Below are positions 46,089 to 54,300 of a stretch of 64,000 nt of DNA, in pieces (position 1 is the stretch's first letter; each line of letters opens with the position of its first letter). The stretch covers positions 682,001 to 746,000 of the forward strand of contig NC_019780.1 of NCBI RefSeq assembly GCF_000317615.1. The letters are read 5' to 3'. A program made the translations under genes and the position numbers. Origin of the DNA: Dactylococcopsis salina PCC 8305. Its GTDB lineage: Bacteria > Cyanobacteriota > Cyanobacteriia > Cyanobacteriales > Rubidibacteraceae. The notes below the pieces were generated by a model. That model saw only the letters and a program-made list of their open reading frames with translations. It was not told the DNA's origin and searched no databases.

Positions 46089-46229
46089 TTATGATCTGAC
46101 CCCATAATCCTGACGATCGTCAACCCATTTCACTGTTTCCCGTTGAAAGATACGAGTAACAGCTACAAAGTCAACATCGTGTTTTTTGCGGTTGCTTTGC
46201 CGTTTGCCCTCGTCCCATTCAAACTCCAT
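46089..46229 (-). pseudogene. BrnT toxin, N-terminal fragment
   Basis: From ATG 46229, 46 codons match the start of BrnT (FEWDEGKRQSNRKKHDVDFVAVTRIF ... WVDDRQDYG), aligned with the intact brnT at 29755. It breaks off just after Tyr-Gly, with VRS and a stop. The leader before its ATG is nearly identical to that of the intact gene (TAAAATGTATGTAGAGGAG). It overlaps the end of the gene upstream. Confidence 0.8.
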
Positions 46230-46461
46230 TACTCTCCTCTACATACATTTTACTTCCTTCATTAAACACCCACGCCTTGCCGTCAGGGTCCCGATCGCGC
46301 GTTCTCTCAATCAGAATTTCATTCCCCTTTTCCTTCCAACGGGTTAAGGTTTTTCTATCGACCCCTAACCGCTTGGACAAACTTCGCGCTGAAAGACCAG
46401 ACGGAGCTGTTGTTTTTCCCCCATTCTTCCCAAGAGACTCTGGTAATATTTTTTCTTTCAC
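46219..46461 (-). CDS. Small HTH protein, chimeric
   Basis: An 80-residue protein with a helix-turn-helix core (SGLSARSLSKRLGVDRKTLTRWKEKGNEILIERTRDRDPDGKAWVF). Its first codons from GTG 46461 match the start of brnA at 29993 (GTGAAAGAA ... ATTACCAGAGTCTCTTGGG), shifted by one base so that a different peptide is read. Its last residues (SKMYVEESNGV) come from the BrnT leader. So the centre is one domain and both ends are remnants of toxin-antitoxin cassettes. It may still be functional as a DNA-binding protein. Confidence 0.6.
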   Translation of the reverse strand: MKEKILPESLGKNGGKTTAPSGLSARSLSKRLGVDRKTLTRWKEKGNEILIERTRDRDPDGKAWVFNEGSKMYVEESNGV

Positions 46462-46640
46462 GGCTGTTCGCCCTCCTTGTCTAACCTTTTATAAGGGAAA
46501 TGCTGAACTGGCTGCATTTGCTCCAAAATATCATCCCCCAAACAATGATTGTCCCAAAAGGCTTGCTCTTCTTCTTCAGTTTCAAATTCTGGTATAGACT
46601 CCCAATTGGTAATTTCTTCTCGGTTTTGTGCTTGAGTCAT
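46458..46640 (-). CDS. Antitoxin-like short acidic protein
   Basis: 60 residues, Glu-rich (ITNWESIPEFETEEEEQAFWDNHCLGDDIL), of the CopG/BrnA-like antitoxin type that follows BrnT-like toxins. Its start overlaps the toxin stop by 4 bp and its end overlaps the next gene by 4 bp, so the module is translationally coupled. Confidence 0.7.
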   Translation of the reverse strand: MTQAQNREEITNWESIPEFETEEEEQAFWDNHCLGDDILEQMQPVQHFPYKRLDKEGEQP

Positions 46641-46909
46641 AATCCCTCCTGATAGCGTCTTTGTTCTTTTCGTGTTGCTCTGTAAGCTGTAATGGTTCGG
46701 ATTTTGCCGTTTCGGATAGTGTAAATGATTGTGAGTATGCGTCCTGCTTCTGTTTGTCCAAGCGTTGCAAATCTTTGCTCTTCTCTTACACTGTAGGCTT
46801 TAGCTTCCAATCGGTTTGGATCGCTAAAAATTTGCTCTACTTCATCAGCACTCACCTGATGCTCTGCAATATGATCAAGGTTAGCTTTATCCCAGTCGAA
46901 CTCAAGCAT
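46637..46909 (-). CDS. BrnT-like toxin
   Basis: About 90 residues from ATG 46909 (FDWDKANLDHIAEHQVSADEVEQIFSDP ... ILTIIYTIRNGKIRTITAYRATRKEQRRY), a diverged BrnT-type RNase. I prefer this ATG over the one 15 bp upstream because AGGAGAG lies 5 bp before it and the leader matches those of the other two brnT starts. It shares the coupled-gene layout with the antitoxin at 46458-46640. Confidence 0.75.
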   Translation of the reverse strand: MLEFDWDKANLDHIAEHQVSADEVEQIFSDPNRLEAKAYSVREEQRFATLGQTEAGRILTIIYTIRNGKIRTITAYRATRKEQRRYQEGL

Positions 46910-46939
46910 TACTCTCCTGTACATACATTTTATATCAGG

Positions 46940-47132
46940 TTCGGGTAATTCCTTATAATTGGTGTTGGGTTTCGCGTGGAGACGTTCTCATCCTAATCAC
47001 AAAGCTATAGCGCTACGCGCTAGGCAAGAGGCTTGCATGCAAAAGGCAAAAGTAAGTTATAGGTGAGTTTCAACATTTTGGAATGTCCTAACCTGATTTT
47101 GTAGCGCTATAACAAGAGACCGAAATGTGAGC
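46940..47132. repeat. Dispersed repeat fragments before the TA locus
   Basis: CGGGTAATTCCTTATAATTGG plus GTTGGGTTTCGCGTGG at 46942-46978, CTATAGCGCTACGCGC with GGCAAGAGG near 47008-47035, and TAGCGCTATAAC near 47105. No gene is seen. Confidence 0.65.
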
Positions 47133-47795
47133 TTAAAGCAATCCCCGATAACGAATAAAAAGTAAAATAGCAGCCCAAGAACCCAGCGTAACTTTAATCG
47201 CAACTAAGGTATTAAGTAGAGGAATCACGCCGCCACTCAAGAACATTCCCAACTCCCCTTTAGGTAATTCCCAACCCACCAACGTCATCACTGCGACTGC
47301 AATAAAAATTAGCACCGAGACTTTTTCTATAATTGCAGCGTGCCATTTTTTATAAATCGCCTCCATCCACTCAGAATTGGAGGTAATCGCAATTAAACCA
47401 ATCGCTGTTCCCCCAGCAACCCCTGCGGCAAATCCCCCACCTGGACTCAAATGACCGCGAATGGCAAGTTCAATACTCACTAAAGCAGCAATGGTCGCTC
47501 CCAGACGTGCTAACACGATCGAAGGGTGATCGCTAAACTGATAAACCGTCTCTGTTGGTTGCTCATTTGCCAAGAGAAAACGCACGCCTAAAATGGCAAT
47601 GGTAAACACTACCACTTCAAAAATCGTATCGTAAAGGCGATTTCTAAAAATAATTCCAGATACAGAATTTGAGACTCCACTCTCAGCAACAATGGATTCC
47701 ACGATCGCAATTTCTTCCCAATCCGCTGCGGGATTCGGCAAGACCACCATTTTAACCAACAAAGCAAACCCAGCGATCGCGTACACCCATTTCAT
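47133..47795 (-). CDS. mrpB: Mrp Na+/H+ antiporter subunit B
   Basis: A 220-residue membrane protein whose core is the MnhB domain (VLARLGATIAALVSIELAIRGHLSPGGGFAAG), with GHLSPGGGF as the family signature, plus an N-terminal extension with one or two helices. It is a subunit of the multi-protein Mrp complex in the plasma membrane, which expels Na+ in exchange for H+. Its ATG overlaps the stop of the gene before it. It is the last gene of the operon. Confidence 0.85.
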   Translation of the reverse strand: MKWVYAIAGFALLVKMVVLPNPAADWEEIAIVESIVAESGVSNSVSGIIFRNRLYDTIFEVVVFTIAILGVRFLLANEQPTETVYQFSDHPSIVLARLGATIAALVSIELAIRGHLSPGGGFAAGVAGGTAIGLIAITSNSEWMEAIYKKWHAAIIEKVSVLIFIAVAVMTLVGWELPKGELGMFLSGGVIPLLNTLVAIKVTLGSWAAILLFIRYRGLL

Positions 47796-48394
47796 CAGTG
47801 TTTCTCCCCTTCATTAACAGTAGCGACATAGGTAACAGTTGTGTCTGGAAAAACCAACTCCTTTTCCATAATTTCATAGAGGCGAGAGACTCGAATCGCA
47901 GTGTGATAAGTTGGTTCTGGATCAGCAACCGCAGTCTGATTTTGAGACAGATTTTCTTCTTTGTGAGTGGTACAGGTAGCATGAATTTCTTTTTCCTGTA
48001 ACGCCCCTTTTAAGGCTTCGAGATGGGGATATTCAACAATCTCTAAACGCAAATGATATTGATGAATCACCTTTCTGATTTGCGCGATGAGTTCTTGCAA
48101 AGAATCGTTGGTTTCCGTCTCAGTTGGCAACACTCCCAAACGCATCACTAAAGAAGAACGCACTGCCACCACATAAAGGGTAATCGCCAACATTGTCCCC
48201 ACTAAGGCTTCTGTTAACGCCACATCAGCCGCCCCTAACACCGCATAGACTAAGGCGGCGATCGCGCCTAAAATCGCCCGCAACACCAACGCCTGATAGG
48301 GATTGGCTTGTAACACTGAGGTTAAAGCGGCTAAGGGTAACAGGGCAACAATGATATAAACATAGTTATCCATCCTGCTCCTCCTCCTCATCAC
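47795..48394 (-). CDS. Mrp subunit: MbhD/DUF4040 domain (MrpA C-terminal part)
   Basis: A 199-residue protein. The N-terminal half (about 8-85) contains the DUF4040/MbhD membrane domain (ALVLRAILGAIAALVYAVLGAADVALTEALVGTMLAITLYVVAVRSS), which in full MrpA sits at the C-terminus. The second half is soluble and forms a cytoplasmic domain not seen in classical MrpA. It starts 29 bp inside the mrpG gene. Confidence 0.8.
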   Translation of the reverse strand: MMRRRSRMDNYVYIIVALLPLAALTSVLQANPYQALVLRAILGAIAALVYAVLGAADVALTEALVGTMLAITLYVVAVRSSLVMRLGVLPTETETNDSLQELIAQIRKVIHQYHLRLEIVEYPHLEALKGALQEKEIHATCTTHKEENLSQNQTAVADPEPTYHTAIRVSRLYEIMEKELVFPDTTVTYVATVNEGEKH

Positions 48395-48650
48395 TTGAAC
48401 AGTACGCTAAAACATATCCTAATACAGTATTCCAGATTGCTAAAGAAATAATAGCAAGGAGTAATAGCGTCCATTCACTGGGAATTTTGAGGAGTAAACC
48501 GATAATGATACTCATTGAGCCTAGGGTATCTGCCACAGAAAGACTGTGCAGTTTAAACAAAACTGAGCGATTTCCAATTAGGGGTAATGTTCCCCAAAAC
48601 CAGAAAATAATGCCCACTACAATCAAGCCATAACTTAAACCATCAATCAT
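48366..48650 (-). CDS. mrpG: Mrp Na+/H+ antiporter subunit G
   Basis: A 94-residue MnhG protein with three membrane helices (about 5-23, 40-56 and 65-85) and the usual KLHSLSVADTLGSMSIIIGLLL segment. Its start overlaps the end of mrpF by 4 bp. The acidic tail (SSDEEEEQDG) is unusual and overlaps the next gene. Confidence 0.86.
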   Translation of the reverse strand: MIDGLSYGLIVVGIIFWFWGTLPLIGNRSVLFKLHSLSVADTLGSMSIIIGLLLKIPSEWTLLLLAIISLAIWNTVLGYVLAYCSSDEEEEQDG

Positions 48651-48898
48651 ACTCTATCCAACCGTTTAATTAAATGAGCAAGAAGCATTAATCCCGCATT
48701 ACCAACACTGAGGATAATGACAGCAACAACGCCAATCCACCAATCATCACGCAAAACCGAAATCAACAGCATGATAATCGAAGTTTTAGTAGCAATACTG
48801 GCAAAAGCAAGCATTTTCTGCCAGATATCTTGATCTTGACAGGCTTCATAAATCGGAATAAGTAAAGCTGCAACCATAGCAATTAAAATTGAGTCCAT
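48647..48898 (-). CDS. mrpF: Mrp Na+/H+ antiporter subunit F
   Basis: An 83-residue three-helix protein in the MnhF position, overlapping mrpG by 4 bp. The sequence is diverged (KMLAFASIATKTSIIMLLISVLRDD), so the call rests on size, topology and gene order. Confidence 0.75.
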   Translation of the reverse strand: MDSILIAMVAALLIPIYEACQDQDIWQKMLAFASIATKTSIIMLLISVLRDDWWIGVVAVIILSVGNAGLMLLAHLIKRLDRV

Positions 48899-49020
48899 TT
48901 TTCCTCCTTATATCAGGTTTAGATAATTACTTATTATTTGTGTTGGGTTACGCTTCACTCCACCCAACCTACTTTTGACTGGTCACTGGTCACTGGTCAC
49001 TGATCACTGATCACTGATTT
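48899..49020. repeat. Repeat insertion between mrpE and mrpF
   Basis: TATATCAGGTTTAGATAATT and GTTGGGTTACGCTTCACTCC ... CCAACCTACTTTTGAC at 48910-48976, then ACTGGTCACTGGTCACTG and GATCACTGATCACTGATTTT up to about 49020. Elsewhere the operon genes overlap, so this has been inserted. It supplies the end of mrpE. Confidence 0.85.
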
Positions 49021-49402
49021 TCCGTCGAACGCGGTGGACTTTATACCAACCTTGTTCCTCATATTTCAAAACAATCGTTTTCGGAGTAAAGGTAATTAAA
49101 AAGATATCCAAAAAAATTAGTCCTGGTGTCCGTTTTGGTTTAACTCTTTCTCTGACGATTTCTTCTTCATCATGGGGACGCAGCATGATTTGGATTGCTT
49201 CTAAATAGGCTTGGGGAATGGCAATAATAATTTCCCACAAGACTCGCATCCACTCTCGCAAAGGTTCTGGGGAGGCAAAGTGACGGGGTAATAAGAAAGC
49301 AATGCTGATGCCAATGATAATATTTGCCACACTCAGATCAGCAGTGAGCAAAAACCAAATGGTGAGACGTAAAATGATATTCAGATAGGGGATTGCGTCC
49401 AT
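49004..49402 (-). CDS. mrpE: Mrp Na+/H+ antiporter subunit E
   Basis: A 132-residue MnhE protein: two N-terminal helices (LRLTIWFLLTADLSVANIIIGISIAFLL), then a cytoplasmic domain with VLWEIIIAIPQAYLEAIQIMLRP and TPGLIFLDIFLITFTPKTIVLKYE. The last residues (KISDQ) and the stop fall in the CAGTGATCAGTGA repeat, so the native C-terminus has been replaced. MnhE is usually about 150-160 residues. It overlaps the end of mrpD by 22 bp. Confidence 0.87.
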   Translation of the reverse strand: MDAIPYLNIILRLTIWFLLTADLSVANIIIGISIAFLLPRHFASPEPLREWMRVLWEIIIAIPQAYLEAIQIMLRPHDEEEIVRERVKPKRTPGLIFLDIFLITFTPKTIVLKYEEQGWYKVHRVRRKISDQ

Positions 49403-50829
49403 ACACTCCAGAATAATAAGATTAACATCACGGTCATCATCCCGATGAGATGATCAAATTCCTCGATCGCACGGGATGGCTTAATTGCTAATTTTTTAAA
49501 TATAAAAAGATAGGCTAACCAGCCGATAACAATCGTTGCTAGGGGTTTAATAATGTTATTGATTGTATAGGCTTCATAATAAAAAATGTTCGCTGCGACT
49601 AACCCACCGAGCAAAATGACCATTGCTGACCAAAACCCCAGTTTTAAGGGCAGTTTCTCCGTTGTCTTTTGATGGGGTAAAAAGATAAATTTGGCGAAAG
49701 AAATGGCAGTTCCCAAAGCAGCGATATTCATAGCAACCACTTGCCAAGGTAATAAATTTTTACTGGTTAAAACTTTCGCCCCAAATCCAGACAGCAACGG
49801 AAAGCCAGAAATTGAAAAACTCGCAATCACTAACGCTATCCAAATCTCAGTACGAATCGGTTGATGCTGTAATTCTTTAAAGTTACGACTGGGTAAACCC
49901 CCCGTAATTAAAAATAAAGCAGACTTGACTAATCCGTGAGTTAGGGCATAAAATCCGCCGACCACTGGCGCTGCGAGAACAAAACCTAATTGGGAAATGG
50001 TATGAAAAGCCAGCATCCGTTTCGCGTCTTTTTCAAAAACAGCATAACCTACCCCTAAAAGGGCGGTTCCCACGCCAAAAAAGCGAACAATCGGATCAAG
50101 TTCCTCGATCATCAGCGCACACCGCACGAGGGGAAATACCCCTGCTTTTACCACTACTCCCGATAGCATCGCTGAAACAGGAGTTTGTGATTCAGAGTGG
50201 GTGAGGGGTAGCCATAACCCAGAGATAAAAATGCCTCCTTTTGCTAAAAGTCCCAAGAAAATGAGGGCAACTGCATCGGGAGGAGCTCCCTGCAAACTTG
50301 CAAAACTGAAGGAATTATCGACTTGATAGACTAGCACTGTCCCTACTAAGTAGAATAGCATAGCCGTATTGCTCACAAAAAGATAGCGTAATCCCACCCA
50401 GATCGCGCGATCGGTGCGAGGATAAGAAATTAACAAAAACGAAGCAATACTGATCACCTCTAGCGCCACATAGAGACTGATAAAATCAGCACAAATAAAG
50501 GTCGAATTGACACTCCCATGCAGAATTATTAACTGCATGAAAAAGAAAGCTGATTTCTCACTTTGCCAACAGTAAAAAATAACTGCAAGGGTGACAAGGG
50601 CATTGGTTAGAATAAAAAAACTACTGAGTTGATCAGCAATTAAAGTCACGCCGAAACTATCCAACACTTGAATATTGATCGGCGAAGGTTCAAGAAATAG
50701 TAACCCAGAATAAACAACTGAAGTGAGAGCAATTCCTAAAGCTAACCAGCGAGACAACTTAGGAACAAGATAGCTGAAAAACCCAATAAAAAAGGATAAA
50801 GCAATCCAAGCGATGGTTGTCTGCGTCAT
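49381..50829 (-). CDS. mrpD: Mrp Na+/H+ antiporter subunit D (complex I-like)
   Basis: A 482-residue proton-translocating subunit of the NuoL/M/N-type family, with about fourteen helices. Marks: ALEVISIASFLLISYP, GLLAKGGIFISGLWLPLTHSESQTPVSAMLSGVVVKAGVFPLVR (the conserved quinone-antiporter module) and HGLVKSALFLITGG. It is the only ND5/ND2-like subunit in the operon. Its start overlaps mrpC by 4 bp. Confidence 0.9.
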   Translation of the reverse strand: MTQTTIAWIALSFFIGFFSYLVPKLSRWLALGIALTSVVYSGLLFLEPSPINIQVLDSFGVTLIADQLSSFFILTNALVTLAVIFYCWQSEKSAFFFMQLIILHGSVNSTFICADFISLYVALEVISIASFLLISYPRTDRAIWVGLRYLFVSNTAMLFYLVGTVLVYQVDNSFSFASLQGAPPDAVALIFLGLLAKGGIFISGLWLPLTHSESQTPVSAMLSGVVVKAGVFPLVRCALMIEELDPIVRFFGVGTALLGVGYAVFEKDAKRMLAFHTISQLGFVLAAPVVGGFYALTHGLVKSALFLITGGLPSRNFKELQHQPIRTEIWIALVIASFSISGFPLLSGFGAKVLTSKNLLPWQVVAMNIAALGTAISFAKFIFLPHQKTTEKLPLKLGFWSAMVILLGGLVAANIFYYEAYTINNIIKPLATIVIGWLAYLFIFKKLAIKPSRAIEEFDHLIGMMTVMLILLFWSVWTQSPI

Positions 50830-51167
50830 GGTTGATTACTTTCCTCAATTGCTTTGGTTTCCAGTGTGGGGTTATTTTTTGCCAATTTTATTACCCCCAC
50901 CAGCATTAAGGCTTGAATGGAAAAGCCGATAACAATCGCTGTTAAAATAACCGCTTGTGGAACGGGATCAGCATAAGCAACTTTTTCGGTATTGGTATTG
51001 GTGATAATAGGAGTAAACAAACCGCTTCGGGAGGCGACAAGAACGTAGTAAGCAATCACTCCCGTACTCATAATATCCATTGAGATAATTTTCATCACCA
51101 GATTTCTCTTAAAGATGATGCCAAAAAAACCACAGAAAACAGTGGCAAATACAAAAGTTTCTAACAT
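50826..51167 (-). CDS. mrpC: Mrp Na+/H+ antiporter subunit C
   Basis: A 113-residue NuoK-like protein with three helices (about 4-24, 30-50 and 72-96). The motif VAYADPVPQAVILTAIVIGFSIQALML is the MnhC signature. First gene of the operon, so the promoter should lie in 51168-51362, which also carries GGGGGG-type and GTAGGGTGGGC repeats. Confidence 0.92.
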   Translation of the reverse strand: MLETFVFATVFCGFFGIIFKRNLVMKIISMDIMSTGVIAYYVLVASRSGLFTPIITNTNTEKVAYADPVPQAVILTAIVIGFSIQALMLVGVIKLAKNNPTLETKAIEESNQP

Positions 51168-51194
51168 CTTATTTCACCTTCTTAATCATCAAGG

Positions 51195-51362
51195 CTGGTT
51201 TCAATTAGCTCTAATTGGTTATCCCCCCAATCCTCACTTCGCTCCGGCCCTTTGAAAGGGGGGCTTTGGACAGCTATGATCTGTTATCACTCTAAGATTC
51301 TAACCTATCACATCTGGCTAAGTCTTGGTAGGGTGGGCTAATGCCCACCTTAACTGTAACTT
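51195..51362. repeat. Dispersed repeats between the mrp operon and the phosphatase gene
   Basis: TATCCCCCCAATCCTCACTTC with GAAAGGGGGGCTTTGG near 51222-51270, and GGTAGGGTGGGCTAATGCCC near 51329, ending TAACTGTAACTTTTATACGG close to the stop of the large gene. No terminator is clear. Confidence 0.65.
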
Positions 51363-54300
51363 TTATACGGCTTCTATTTCGGATTGAATCACAAATTGGT
51401 TTGCGTTTAAGTCACTTTCATTAATCCCCAACAACCGCGCTAATTCGTTGTCACCAGCAGCAACGATCGTGGCGGCCCCATCAAGAGTCAGGGTTAAATC
51501 GGCAAACTCACTGATGCTGTCAATCCCACCGATACCGAGAACATCTTCATCAGGGGTAAAGTCTGTAATTTCGTTGGTGCTTGTTGGGAATTGGGCGTTG
51601 GCAATCCAGAATTGATCTGCACCGTTACCGCCAGTAAAGACGTTGTTTCCGCCTTCAGGGGTGAAGAAACGGTCATCTCCGTCACCGCCGATCGCGCGAT
51701 CGTTGCTACCAGCAAGGAGGATATCATCACCGCTACCGCCATAGAGACGATTGTCACCACTGCCCACAGACGCATCGAGAACATCATTACCCGCGCCACC
51801 AAACGCGCGATCGTTGCTGCTAACGAGTAACTCATCAGCATCGCTACCGCCATAGAGACGGTTACCACCGCCACCGACAGACGCATCTACCACATCATCA
51901 CCGCTACCAGCAAAAGTTAATTCATTGGTTGTCGGTTCAATCTCATCATCGCCCAAACTGCCAAAACGCGGTTGAGGTAGCGTTTCAGGTTGAGAGAAGT
52001 TAGCAGGATTAACCGTAAACTGACTGACAATTTCAGGGGTGCGATCGGTAATCGCTTCGGGATTCGCTAACAACTCTTCCTCTGTGTAAGCATCAACACC
52101 ATAAGTGGTTACTGTCAGTTGTTGGCTATTGGGATTAATATCAAACTCTGTCCAGCCAAACGTATGCGCTGCCACATAATCCCCCTGAATCAGGTTCGCA
52201 TCAACCAATCCATCCGCTTGAGGCAGATTATCATCTAAACCGACGGGGTCTAACCCTAACGGACTAATTGCAGCATCATTAAAGGCTTGCTTCAGAAAAT
52301 CATCCTTATCATTCACCTCGCTGTCTAAGTCAGAGGCGACAGGTAAAGAATCATAAAACGCTCGTTGTTCAGGAGGAATCACTCCTGTCTGCGTTGCCAC
52401 ATCAATCACCACTTCACCAAAAGGCGGATCATAAGCAACAGACCCCGTCGTAATCTCAAAGGTACTGGTAGGAATGCGTTCCCCAAAAGGTTCTTCCTGA
52501 TAGGTTAAATTATTAACGAACGTCCCATGAATATCCGCAGCCACAAACACCACATTATCAATTCCATTATCCTCAACAAACTTGAGAATCTCAGTCCGTT
52601 CCGCCAAATATCCCTCATAGCTATCCGCATTAAACAAACCTAACTCTTGGATTGGTTCAGGAACCATCACAAACTTCCAAGTCACTCCCGACTCTTCTGC
52701 TTCTAACAAGTCAGCTTTCAAGTCTTCTAGTTGCGGTTCTCCCAACATGGTACGAGTTGGATCAAATGCCTCATTAAAGAAACGGGCGACTTCCTCTGTA
52801 TCAGTTGTATCAGTAACACCATCAATCTGATCATCGCGGAAAGAACGGTTATCTAAGATCATCACTGCTGCATCATCGCCGTAGGTTTGAGAACGATACA
52901 ACTCCCGTTCGTTCGCCGTGCGTTCGTCTCCCGTTTCCCCGTAGAAGCGATCTTCAATGGGATTATACTCTTGGAAGGCTTGCAATCCATCTTCAAAGAG
53001 TTGAGTATCATTGATCAATCCTTCTGTTTCTGCAAAGCGAGAATCACTGTCAGCACTTGCACCACCAGCAAAATCATTAACGACTTCATGGTCATCAATC
53101 GTGGCAAAAACAGAAGTAGATTCCCGTAAATCAGCCCATGTATTTTCCCCAAAGCGGTTTCCATAGACTTCTTGATGTTTCAGTCGAAACTCAGCTAGGT
53201 TTTCCGCTTGTTCTTTTTGCGTCCCATCAGGATTCAGTAATGCGGGAGAAGTATCATCCGCATAGATGGTGTCCCCATGTTCCACAAAGAATTTTAAGTT
53301 TGCTTCGGGAACATTATTAATCGCGGGATAGGGGGCGAGTTCACCGCGCCAGTCTCCAGACACCCCAAAGGTTAAACCATTGTTGCCCGACTCTGCTGCG
53401 GTTTCAAATTCTCCTACTTTGGAAGTTCCCGCCGCATCAGTAACCCGATAATAATACTCAGTGTCAGCGTTTAACGCTTCTGCTTTCACCTTCACGGGTT
53501 GATTGATATCTGTAACCGTTGCGGTTAAGGTTTGAACAATGGTATTAAATTCGGCACTGGTTGCCAGTTCAAATGTCACTTCCCCCGGAACTGTGCTTCT
53601 TGTCCACAACATCGCCGTTTCTTGGCTAACATCACCACTAGCAATTCCATTGGGTAAGGTATTGGCTTCAGGGTTACGCGGATCAAAGCTAGTCGGATCA
53701 ATATCTAAAGGATTCTCGAAACGGTTAGCGATATTATCCCAGGGAACAAACTTAAAGTTCGTGCTATTGTTTTCTAATTCCTCCTCATCGGGAACAGCAT
53801 TTTGTGGATCATTTGCCCCATCTTGGAATACGGCTAACCCATTGGGGAAAGCGGAACCGAGGTTAACGTTAATTACATCTAAGCCATCGCTTTCGTTGAC
53901 TTGATCAATCTCGCCATTATCTCCAATGACGAAGCTACCGAGATACTCATTGTTTCCTTCCCGACTATAAACCGCATAAGAAGAATCTCCCTGAGAACTC
54001 GCTAAGAGATACCCTTTACCATCAGCGCCATAATAGAGGTCTAGCCCTTCAATATCAGGAACAAGGGGAGACGGTTCACCAGAAACCAATTGATCTGTTC
54101 CTTGGGGAATCACTTCTAAGGCATCTTGGGCGATAATTTCTCCAACCTTTTCGGTGGGGTGAATGTCATCCCAGAATAAAAACTCATTGGGATTATCAAC
54201 CGCCTCTCCTGTTTCTGTATTTAAAGCCTGATCTGTAACATTCGTAATCTCAAACGCGGCGGGATCATCAATAATGTTTTGGAGACTCACATCAAGATCA

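Noticed and set aside
51494-51886. 130-codon open frame on the same strand inside the large gene
   Set aside because: It is the RTX repeat region read in another frame and has no independent support.
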